From assembly GCA_019096065.1 (NCBI GenBank), contig JAGUCH010000002.1, positions 3,484,501 through 3,548,500 on the forward strand: DNA of 64,000 nucleotides. The letters run 5' to 3'. Below, in pieces: positions 53,780 to 63,300 of the stretch. The stretch is from Paracyclopina nana. Lineage: Eukaryota > Arthropoda > Copepoda > Cyclopoida > Cyclopettidae. The translations under genes and the position numbers were made by a program. The notes below the pieces were generated by a model that saw only the letters and a program-made list of their open reading frames with translations, made no database searches and was not told where the DNA came from. How positions within the stretch are numbered: the stretch's first letter is position 1; the number at the start of each line of letters is the position of its first letter.

Positions 53780-55663
53780 ATGTTGGTGCTTGTGCTTTTA
53801 ACTTTGTCCGTGCCCATAATCAACAGCCGGGCTGCATCTAACGCACTATTAGATGGACCTGTATGTCACAAAGGGCATGCCTTGGTCCCTGTGCGCATGG
53901 TTTATCATCCTAAGCCTGATAAAAAGGCTATGATCATTGACACTGGTAATTTCCGCCAGCTCCTTGAAAAGACCCGTGACTCGGTGAATATGCTTGAGGA
54001 TGGGGTGGGACGATTAACGGAGGAGGTTCCTACAACTCAGACTCCCACTGATGTAGTGACCTACCAAGATAGAGAATATGTGGGTGTTAAGGCTCTCCCA
54101 ACGAAATTGGATGAGGAGTGTAAAACACTAGGACTTGATTTTAACTCGTTTATTCCGGAAAACCAAGTTGACATGGACAGAACATTAGAACTTTTGACTC
54201 AAGCAGCAGATTCTAATACTGCGACTACCTTCACGTTTTGCTTGAAGTTTCGTTTCATTGGGAACTCTCCAGTTTCACTGGATGGACGTGTTCAGTTTGA
54301 TAGAATTCCATGGAAAGAAGTTCCTAAAGCTTCCATCAAACCTGGGTTCCCATGCATAACAGGGAAGTTTACTGATAAAAAACTAGTAGAGGCCTCGTCA
54401 CATCTTTTTGACGGCACAAGCCCAGTGGGAACTATCTGTGTACGTCATAAATATGCCATTAATCATAAAGGCCGGATCAGCCATAAATTGTCCAAGGCCA
54501 AAAGTATGGTCAACCATGCTTTGACCGCTCTTAATAACCTTGCTGAAGCTGGTCGCACTACAAAATTTACTGAAGGAATGATGAAGAAAGTCAAACTTCT
54601 GGTCATTCCGGATAATATTAGTTTGGCAGTACACATGCTACGAAAGGTTAGTGACGCATTTGTAAAACTCGGCTACTTGCCCGGAGATTACAAGGAAGTG
54701 CTAGCGATGGTGGAACAAATAGTAACCTTTGCTAGAAACATTAGGCAGGTTGACAAGCGATTCAGTCTGCCCCGAGTTAACATAGCTAGTGATTTGGAGA
54801 ACCAAGCTGTGACAAATAGTGTGTATGATCCACTAACTAATACTGAAGTGGTGGGCGATAGTGTATCTCAGGGAATGATGAGTTCCCACAGTCTGGATCC
54901 TGAACCTGAAGTGACATTTAAAGTAGTGTCTAGAAGTGTTCATGGACAAGTGTTAGCAGACACATTCTTAACAAAATATAAAGATATGGCTTATGTCACT
55001 AAGGATCTACCTATTTATGGAGATTGCTATATGCATGATGCCAATGTCACTGTGTGTGGTAATAAGCATGTTACAATACCATACGGAGCCCAACAGTGTG
55101 CCAAGTTATTATTGGGCCTAGCTTTGGGTGACCCTTTTTCCGAGTGTAACATGGTCCCACTGGCTGATAATACATTGGAAGAAGTGGCTTGCCAGGAGTA
55201 CAGAGGGTTCCTGAACGTCATCAAGGACACTTCTATAAACAGGACTTGCTTAAATGACTTTAAGAATTCCATAACTTTAGTGCCTGGCTCGTACCAAGTA
55301 CTGAGCCATTGCCTGGTCACGATGGGAAGTTATAGTACTGGGTATGAAGACTCCCCATGGGAAAGTGACATTTTGAAGTTCTTTACAAAGTTTCCAGAGG
55401 AAGAGCCATTGGGTTTGTTTGACCATTGGAAAATCATACTAATTATAAGCACACTTTCAGGCTTTATTATAATTTTGTTAGTCTGCATCCTAGTGTGGAA
55501 ACGTCGGGCACTAATCCGCAGATGCTGTGGAGAGCCTGATTATGTTGAACCAAGAACTGGGCGCCGGCGGGTTAATGCCAGGCGCCTTGACAATGAAAAG
55601 GACCCCATGGAAATGGGACTGATGGGTGCAAAAAACAAACTTGGAGCTGCTACGTTAGTATAA
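53780..55663 (+). CDS. env: Envelope-like glycoprotein of the giant element
   Basis: 627 residues from the ATG at 53780. It starts with a hydrophobic signal peptide (MLVLVLLTLSVPIINSRA), has a long ectodomain with paired cysteines and some N-glycosylation sequons, then one membrane helix (about residues 549-573) and a 54-residue basic tail with CCGEPDYVEP and RRRVNARRL. A single C-terminal anchor, position directly before the 3' LTR and uninterrupted frame match retroviral or errantivirus-style Env proteins, which mediate cell entry. I see no residue-level match to a named fusion protein family and no furin-type site I would trust, so function is inferred from architecture. It would need a spliced or internal mRNA, since it lies 21 kb from the 5' LTR. 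Confidence 0.72.
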   Translation: MLVLVLLTLSVPIINSRAASNALLDGPVCHKGHALVPVRMVYHPKPDKKAMIIDTGNFRQLLEKTRDSVNMLEDGVGRLTEEVPTTQTPTDVVTYQDREYVGVKALPTKLDEECKTLGLDFNSFIPENQVDMDRTLELLTQAADSNTATTFTFCLKFRFIGNSPVSLDGRVQFDRIPWKEVPKASIKPGFPCITGKFTDKKLVEASSHLFDGTSPVGTICVRHKYAINHKGRISHKLSKAKSMVNHALTALNNLAEAGRTTKFTEGMMKKVKLLVIPDNISLAVHMLRKVSDAFVKLGYLPGDYKEVLAMVEQIVTFARNIRQVDKRFSLPRVNIASDLENQAVTNSVYDPLTNTEVVGDSVSQGMMSSHSLDPEPEVTFKVVSRSVHGQVLADTFLTKYKDMAYVTKDLPIYGDCYMHDANVTVCGNKHVTIPYGAQQCAKLLLGLALGDPFSECNMVPLADNTLEEVACQEYRGFLNVIKDTSINRTCLNDFKNSITLVPGSYQVLSHCLVTMGSYSTGYEDSPWESDILKFFTKFPEEEPLGLFDHWKIILIISTLSGFIIILLVCILVWKRRALIRRCCGEPDYVEPRTGRRRVNARRLDNEKDPMEMGLMGAKNKLGAATLV

Positions 55664-55777
55664 AGCTAAAGTTTTGTTGTATCACTTATCATTTACTATT
55701 GAGCAATCTAGTCACCTTTTTTCATATTTTAGTTCATAAAATGATGACAAAAGCTGAAAAAGTTTGGGCCGGGGTAA
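55664..55777 (+). other. 3' untranslated segment and presumed polypurine tract
   Basis: About 110 bp between env stop and 3' LTR. The purine-rich word before the LTR is broken (GCTGAAAAAGTTTGGGCCGGGGTAA), so a clean polypurine tract is not obvious; GGGCCGGGG just before the LTR is the best candidate. Confidence 0.4.
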
Positions 55778-56486
55778 TGATGGACGACAAGTTCATCATG
55801 GCGTTATGATATGGAAATGGGATGACAGAAACAGAAGGAAGAAGAAGATGACTATTCAACGCAAAAATATCAACCATAACCTCGCAACCTCCCTGTTGAA
55901 TTGCATCAGAAATATGGGAAGGAAGATGAAGCTACCTGGTGAAGGGAGGTTAGCCTTGGGAGGACAAGGCAGGATTGCGAGGTAGAGGGGAGTTCTTCAG
56001 GGGACTTCAGAGAAGCAACATGTCAACCTTATAGCTAGAGGTTGACTGGTGTGAACTCTGCCAGCAGCTGGAACCTGAAGATCCTCGCCAAGTTTGACGT
56101 GTGCAGCACTGAAGAGACAGCCACAGAGAAGAAACTTTATTGTCATATATATTGTTTTGAGCTCTGATTAGAAGCAGCTGTTATGTTGTGTTGTGCCAGC
56201 TAATGAATAGAAAATACCATCAGACCTTAATGAAGTATATTAGTGCTCAACTCATAGCGAGGTCCTGATCCCTGGAATGATCAGGGTGAAAGGGCGAGCC
56301 TTAACCACTGGTCAACTGTACATAAGCGTGCCGAGAGGTTCCTTGCCAGAAGCTGTGTACGTGAGGCTGCGGCCTCTGCATAGCGGCTCGTGAGACCTGG
56401 CAGCTCCGGTGTTGCGAATGAGTACTGGACTTGGGACCGATGCTTAACCTTCCTAGGTTCCTGAAGAGAGTACGAATTGTACACCA
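55778..56486 (+). repeat. 3' LTR of the giant element
   Basis: 709 bp, read side by side with 31800-32508 and found without difference. ACTA (56487-56490) follows it, matching the bases before the 5' LTR. Confidence 0.93.
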
Positions 56487-56712
56487 ACTATTGCTCTACT
56501 CTTTGGTCAGTGGCATTGGGTTGACCTTAGTGGTCAAAAAAACGCCAGTTGCCTTAAAGTACGCACATAAAAAAATGAGAGAGTTGAGCATGAGTTGGAC
56601 TGATGCTACTATCATGCAGTCGCTTGCAAATCTGGAGTCGTCCTCACTCTTCGGGTAATTTGGCATCCTATTTTTAAGTACTGACTCGCAACTGTAAGAG
56701 ACATACAAAATA

Positions 56713-56760
56713 GCTTTCTTGGTGAGGAGAGTGCCTAGTCTCAAATCCACTCAACTTGAG
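56713..56760 (+). promoter_or_regulatory. Non-coding first exon retained by the Mhc relic
   Basis: GCTTTCTTGGTGAG and AGTCTCAAATCCACTCAACTTGAG followed by GTAAC match the first exons of Mhc copies 1 and 3 and their intron starts. It lies about 1.1 kb before the relic's ATG and 226 bp after the giant element, so this promoter area survived although the coding part collapsed. Confidence 0.6.
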
Positions 56761-57900
56761 GTAACACCACCTTAAGAGTTCTAAGAATATTGTATGCCTA
56801 GCTGAGTGAAACGTGATGAGTTCTCATAGCTGCACATGCTTAAGTTATGTCTGTATTTGAAACTACATTACCATCAAGCATTCAAAGTTACTTAATACAC
56901 ATATCAGGAATAAACATCAGACCACTGAAGTTTTGGCCATGTAATCTGAACTCGATGATTGACATACCATGATGAGAGCGGCAATCTTTTCCATCACTTT
57001 TAGCTTAATGATCTGCATATGGCTACTAATTCACATGCAGCATGAAATAGTGCTGGAAAAGAAGTTTTGCTCATAATTTATCCGAAAAAGTTGAACTAAA
57101 AAAAAGGTTATTCAATCGGGCATATTTAGTTGCAAACATTTGATGAACCCAAGCATGCTAAAAATATTTTTCCTATTCAAACCCTAACCCGAAAATAAAA
57201 AATAATACAATTTCTAGTCAACAAACATTATATTTTCTTAACCAAAATGCTTAAAATATTGCCTAGAAAATGAAAAAAATGCTTTCTCTGATCAGAGACA
57301 AATTGTTTGAAATATGGAAAATATGATAGAGAGATAGATGAATTATCCGTAGCAGATAAGCTTGTATTTTATATTTCTAGAGAGAAGAGATCAACACCAT
57401 TTCAAATGAAGCAATGCAACCTTCTGGTAAATCATTGCAATATAATTAAACTAATAATAAACTTGAAGCTGAACTGAGTTCTGTAATCTAGGGCAAAAAG
57501 ATAACCCTTTCAATCATTCTGTTTGAACAGTTTGCCATCACAAATATTTATCTTTTAACAACCTCAGAGCTAAATTATTTCCAGCATTACACTAATAATT
57601 CTTGTAAGGAGTTAGCTTGGCTTCAACTCAAAAATGTAAGCAGATGAACCATTTTTGTCGCTCAAGAAAGCTAAATTAAGTTTCTGATCCAATTGTTCAG
57701 AGAAACTTCTCTTAATCAGGCATCTACTCTAACTAAGCACAAAAAGCAGATTTTCCCTTCTTGAAAAATGCCTTGATATTGATTTCTCACACTGTGATGG
57801 TAAAAACAGAGCATTTACCAACGCAACAAACCAAAAGAAAAACCTGAACAATTAATCTAAGCTACAACAATCAAAATATAAGCTAACCTTTTTTCATTAG
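56761..57900 (+). other. First intron of the Mhc relic
   Basis: 1.1 kb of AT-rich DNA between the retained first exon and the acceptor before the relic's ATG. No gene or clear repeat was recognised. Confidence 0.45.
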
Positions 57901-58379
57901 GCCAGTTGCGCCTCTTTGCTGAACCATGCCTGGACATATCAAGCAAGGAAAGCGGCAAGAGAACCAGATTGATGAAAATGAGGAGTTGTAGTACACTGAC
58001 TCAGCCTTTGACATCATTGGCTTCTGCAATACTGAGATGCTCTGCAGATGAGCAGAGATCTGAGCAAGACTATGCTCAATTATTTGCGTATGAGTGTCTT
58101 GAATGACAGCTTGAGGAGTGGCAAAGTAGACTTCATGAGGCTGAAACCAATGCTCTCAAGGGAAGCAAGAAGGCCATCAACCGCAAGCTAGGATTCGCTA
58201 ATATGAATAAGAGGTTGAGAAGGTCGAAGAAATTGCTGGTTTGAACGCTGCCAAATTCAGACAGGCTCAAAGTCACCTGAGAGATTGAGATGCTTATGAA
58301 AAGGCACTCTTGAATGAAGTTGCTCTTGTAAAATCTAAGGCCAAGGCAAAAGGGCATGGTAGCTCTCTGCGACAATTGG
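57901..58379 (+). pseudogene. Collapsed Mhc relic (internally deleted copy 2)
   Basis: After an acceptor ending ATTAG at 57900, the sequence has ATG (57926) with MPGHIKQGK, the start of Mhc. It jumps to a motor fragment (TDSAFDIIGF, copy 1 about residues 315-330), then to the end of the rod (HEAETNALKGSKKAI, later AAKFRQAQS), and ends at a donor-like site at 58380 where copy 1 has its last intron. The missing parts amount to most of the 5-kb coding exon. Several in-frame stops occur (for example after DENEEL). Internal order is kept, and the introns at both ends are retained, so this is a deleted gene copy and not a processed pseudogene. Confidence 0.88.
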
Positions 58380-58890
58380 TATGAAGCAGTAGCATTTAGA
58401 GTGATATTTTATCAATATATCTTTATTTAGCAATGAAGAAGAAGGATAGCTCCACTAGATGAAAGAAATCTCATTGACAGAAACCTCATTAGAAGAATGG
58501 CGAAAATTCATGGTAAATCATGTTCATCAAATTTTTTTTATCTCACCTCCAAAGTGTTTCCTCAAAATTATCGATCAATGGTGTGTGTCTTTGTTATCAG
58601 ACTGTTGTCTATAGCCACAAATTCAAACCATAAAATTCATTATTGAAAAAGTGAAATATTGATGAGGTTATCATATTAATTTGCAATAAACCTTAACTCA
58701 ATGTTTACTACCAAGTCTTAGTTTGTTAAATAATTTTTTGAAGTGTGTAGAAAGAGATTGTGAGTCCGGTGGGGAGGAGTCAAAACTGCTTTCATTTTTG
58801 GAATCTTCACCCACACACCCAACTTAAGTCAGCAGCTACACACATTTCAGGTCTAAATTTGACTGACCCAAAGTTTACTAGGAAAGGAAA
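58380..58890 (+). other. Spacer between Mhc relic and Mhc copy 3
   Basis: About 500 bp, AT-rich. It should hold the relic's old 3' end and the promoter of copy 3. No AATAAA or repeat of note. Confidence 0.45.
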
Positions 58891-58931
58891 AGTTTAAAGA
58901 GAAAATCAGTCTCAAATCTTCCATACTTGAG
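58891..58931 (+). promoter_or_regulatory. Non-coding first exon (5' UTR) of Mhc copy 3
   Basis: AGAAAATCAGTCTCAAATCT followed by TCCATACTTGAG and donor GTAAC, homologous to the first exons of copies 1 and 2, including CCTTAAG a few bases into the intron. It would splice over 1.4 kb to the acceptor CTTTCAG at 60327. The 5' border is approximate. Confidence 0.6.
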
Positions 58932-60327
58932 GTAACTCAGCCTTAAGTACATTCAGAATATTCTATGCATGATTCAAGTTGTCAGAATAGAACTCGCTAT
59001 TGTGTGAGCTTTTCTGGCAGCTTCATCAAGAGAAAATTCTTAATGTATTCTATAGTGTAATATTTTCATTAGCACATTAAAAAAAAAACAAATTAAATTA
59101 ATGAAAAAGCAAGATAATCTTACTCCACACATTCAGAGACTTCTAAGCATGATCTAATATGCACATATTGTTGCCTCGTACACCACAACTTATTTTTTGA
59201 TAATTGTTTTGTTCTTTAAGAACTATTCTTTTATTCAAATTTTTAGAGCAATACCAATTGCACTTCTTCAAGTCATTTTATATTATAGCACAGCAAAACA
59301 ACCTGAGAAGTAACAACGAAACTTTACCAAGCTTTGTTATGAAAAATAAGGTTAGAGTCAGTTGGAAAGGAAATAAAATTCAATCATCTTCTTGAAAAAG
59401 CAAAACGTCCATCCAAAATAAAGCTTTCACAAATGGGAGCTAGTTTTAAAGTCATAGTTTAGCATTAATTCTCTAAAGTGTTACTTTTAAAAAGATGAAA
59501 TAATGATGCCTGAAAATCTGAAATCTCAGAAACTAGCAAGAAATTGTAAAATATCTAAGTAATGGCCAAATCAATTCAAGGAAATCCCAACTTTGAGTTA
59601 CATTTTTAAGAAACACCGGACTTCATAGATATCATTAGAAATATTGAGTCTTTTACCATCCTTTTATGTTTAATTAGAAAAAATCCATTCGAAAGGGAAA
59701 AAAAGAAAAAATATTCCCAAGGCAACCCTGAAAATCATGTGCAAAAATGCACACAACGCTAATAAAAATCAGTCATCTTTGAATACTCAAATAATAATCA
59801 ATCACGTTTGATCCATATGATAATTTAGTGCTCAAAATCAAATGTCATGTTATTGGGAAATGAAAGTCCAAATGCAGTGACACTTGTGTTGAAAAAGTAG
59901 ATGCTAAACTCTGAAAAATCATAAATACTGTTTTAATTATTTGCTGTCACGCATAAATCATAAAGACGCCAAATAGTTCAAGCTTTCCAACAATACAAAT
60001 TATGCTAGGAAATTCATGAATTCATGAACACACTTTTGATTCCCGCACTGTCCAATTTTGAATGGATCAATTATGAGTCATTTTGAGGCAGAAAGCAAAA
60101 TGACAATATTTAGCCTTATGGAATCTTAATTGAAGGGTCTTAAAGTAATATAATATTTAAAAACATTATTTTATTACATTTTTGAAAAAATGTAATAAAA
60201 AAGCAGATAAATCTGTGAACTGACCCAATTAAAGCACCTCATGCACTATAATTCGAATTTCATTATTGTGAAGAGCAAAATTAGTGCCTCAGAGAAGAAC
60301 CTTTCTTAATAAAATTTCATCTTTCAG
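58932..60327 (+). other. First intron of Mhc copy 3
   Basis: 1.4 kb of AT-rich DNA without recognisable genes or elements. It lacks the MITEs found in the matching intron of copy 1, so those insertions came after the duplication or were lost here. Confidence 0.5.
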
Positions 60328-60353
60328 GCCAAAAATACTAAAAAACTTCAACA

Positions 60354-63300
60354 ATGCCTGGACATGTCAAGCTAGGAAAGGCTGGAGAGCCAGATCCTGA
60401 TCCATCTCCATACCTATGTGTTTCAATGGAGATGAAGAGGGAGGACATGATGAAGCCTTATGACCCTAAAAAGTCATATTGGTGCCCTGATGGCAAGCAT
60501 GGATTCATGGAATGCTTGCTGGAATCAGATGATGGCACTAAAGCAGTTGTCATGTGTGGACATGAGGTAGACAATTACAATGAAAATAATGAATTTCATA
60601 AGTAATTCAATAATATTTTTGCAGAAAAAAACCTTCAAGTCCTCTGAGATTGGCCAAGTCAACCCTCCCAAGTTTGAGAAATGTGAGGACATGGCCAACT
60701 TGACATTTCTCAATGATGCATCTGTCTTCTGGAACTTGAAAGTCCGGTATGTGGCCAAGCTCATCTACACTTACTCTGGTTTGTTCTGTATTGTGGTGAA
60801 CCCTTACAAGAGGTTCCCAATCTACTCTCCGACTGTTGTGAAGATGTACTTGGGCAAGAGGAGGAATGAGGTGCCACCTCACTTGTGGGCCATCACTGAG
60901 ACTGCATACCGTAACATGCTGACTAATGGCAGAGATCAGTCCATGTTGATCACTGGAGAGTCTGGTGCTGGAAAGACTGAGAACACCAAGAAGGTCATCT
61001 CTTATTTGGCAATGGTTGCCTCATCTGGAAAACAAAAGGCATCCAAAAAGGTCTCTCTTGAGGATCAGATTGTGGCTACCAACCCCATTTTGGAGTCTTA
61101 TGGCAATGCCAAAACCTCCAGGAATGACAATTCCTCCAGGTTTGGTAAATTCATCCGTATCCACTTCACCAGCTCTGGCAAGCTCTGTGGTTGTGACATT
61201 GAGTCTTATCTGCTTGAGAAGTCTCGTATCACCCAGCAACAAGAAGTTGAGAGGTCCTACCACATCTTCTACCAATTGTTGCAACCATGTGTGGCTGACA
61301 TGAAGGCTAAGTGCTTGTTGACTGATGACATCTATGACTACTCTTATGTGTCTCAGGGCAAGGTCACTGTTGCCTCCATTGATGACAATGAGGAGTTAGA
61401 GTACACTGACTCTGCCTTTGACATCATTGGATTCACAAATACTGAGAAGTGGGATTGCTTCAAGATCACAGCCGCAGTCATGGCTTTTGGTGAAGTCAAG
61501 TTCAAGCAAAAGGGCCGTGATGACCAGGCTGAACCTGATGACATGGGATTCCCAAACAAGATTGCTGAGCTGTTTGGAGTCAATGGAGATGAGCTCATGA
61601 AGGCTTTCTGCAAGCCCAAGATCAAGGTTGGTACTGAGTGGGTCACCAAGGGTATGACTTGTGAGCAAGCAACCAATGGAGCTGGTGGTATTGCCAGGGC
61701 CTGCTTTGATCGCCTCTTCAAGTGGCTCATCATCAAGTGTAATGACACTCTAATTGATAAGACCATGAAGAAGGTCAACTTCACAGCTGTGCTGGATATT
61801 GCTGGCTTTGAGATCTTTGACTACAATGGCTTTGAGCAGATCTCCATCAACTTTGTCAATGAGAAGTTGCAACAGTTCTTCAACCATCACATGTTTGTGG
61901 TGGAGCAAGAAGAATATGTGGCTGAGGGTATTGACTGGGCCATGGTGGATTTTGGCATGGACTTGGCTGCTTGCATCATCATGTTTGAGAAGCCAATGGG
62001 AGTCTGGGCCATTCTTGAGGAGGAGACTCTCTTCCCCAAGTCTACTGACAAGTCCTTTGAAGACAAGCTCAAAGCTCAGCATCTTGGTAAGTCTCCTCCT
62101 ATGGCCAAGCCATGCTCCAAGACAGACAAGAATGCTCACTTTGCCATCATCCATTATGCTGGTATTGTGTCCTACAATGTCACTGGATGGCTGGAGAAGA
62201 ACAAGGATCCTGTCAATGACACTGTGGTTGATGTGTTGAAGAGGGCCTCAAATGAGCTCTTGGTCTTCTTGTGGAGAGAGCACCCTGGTCAATCTGCACC
62301 TCCAGATGATGGCAAGGACAAGAAGAAAAAGAAGGCTGGTGGCTCCAAAACTGTTACTTCAGTCTACTTGGTGCAATTAGCTGAGCTTATGCACACTCTT
62401 CACAACACTGAGCCCCACTTTATCCGTTGCATTGTGCCCAACACCCACAAGCAACCAGGAGCAGTAGAGTGTGAGCTTATCATGCATCAATTGACTTGCA
62501 ATGGTGTACTTGAGGGCATCAGGATTTGTATGAGGGGATTCCCCAACAGGATGCTTTACCCTGACTTTAAGAGCAGATACCAAATCCTTGGAGCAGCAGA
62601 GATTGCCAGTTCAAGTGACAACAAGACTGGAGTGTATGCTCTTCTTGACAAGATTGAGTTCTCAAGGGAAAGGTATAGGCTAGGTCACACCAAGGTTTTC
62701 TTCAGGGCTGGTGCTTTGGCAGGTCTTGAGGAGGCTAGGGATGGCATTGTGTTGAAGCTTGTGAGATGGATGCAGGGAGAATGCTATGGTTACATCAAGA
62801 GACAAGTTTTCCAAAAGAAGTATGACCAGAGGGAGTTGATGAAAGTCATTCAGCGTAACTTCAGGAAGTATCAGACATTGAGAAACTGGGGCTGGTTCAT
62901 AATTATTCAAAAAACTAAACCCATGATTGGTCAAAGAAATGTTGAAGAGGAGCTTAGACTTTTGGAAGAGCAAGCTAATGCTGCATATGGTGCTTATCAA
63001 GCCCAGCTTGAGGAAAAGGCTAGACTTGAGCAAGAAAATGTGTCAATGGCTGAGGAAAAGAAAGCTCTCATGAAGCAGCTTGAATCTGAACAAGGCAACA
63101 TGTCTGAGTACACTGAAAGACAAGCAAAGGCATCTGCCATGAAAGCAGACTTGGAGGTCCAGTTGGTTGATGCTGGTCATAAGTTGGCGGACATGGAGCA
63201 AGCAAGACAGGCTGCTACTGCAGACAAAAAAGTTCTTGAGGGAGATAACATCATTATCAAAAAAGACATGGAAGATTTGGAAATTTCTATCCAAAAGCTG

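Larger units (their letters stand above)
31800..56486 (+). mobile_element. Giant (24.7-kb) envelope-bearing LTR retroelement with antisense intron-containing genes
   Basis: Two 709-bp direct repeats (31800-32508 and 55778-56486), read through by eye, show no difference. Both begin TG and end CA and are flanked by ACTA. Between them, on the plus strand: a primer-binding site, a 1.3-kb leader, gag, pol (protease, RT, RNase H, integrase), a 5.7-kb hairpin-rich non-coding region, an unknown gene and an envelope-like gene. Two spliced genes lie on the minus strand at 49.5-51.6 kb. The RT/RNase H block resembles Ty3/gypsy enzymes (ML-SG-I, SGY, YVDD motifs), but the gag zinc finger CX2CX3HX4C is more like that of BEL/Pao elements, so the family is uncertain. 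LTR elements are usually 5-10 kb. Gag and pol frames are broken in several places despite identical LTRs. Confidence 0.92.

Noticed and set aside
56431-56658. Plus-strand open frame spanning the 3' LTR border
   Set aside because: It is a chance fusion of LTR and host sequence with no protein character.
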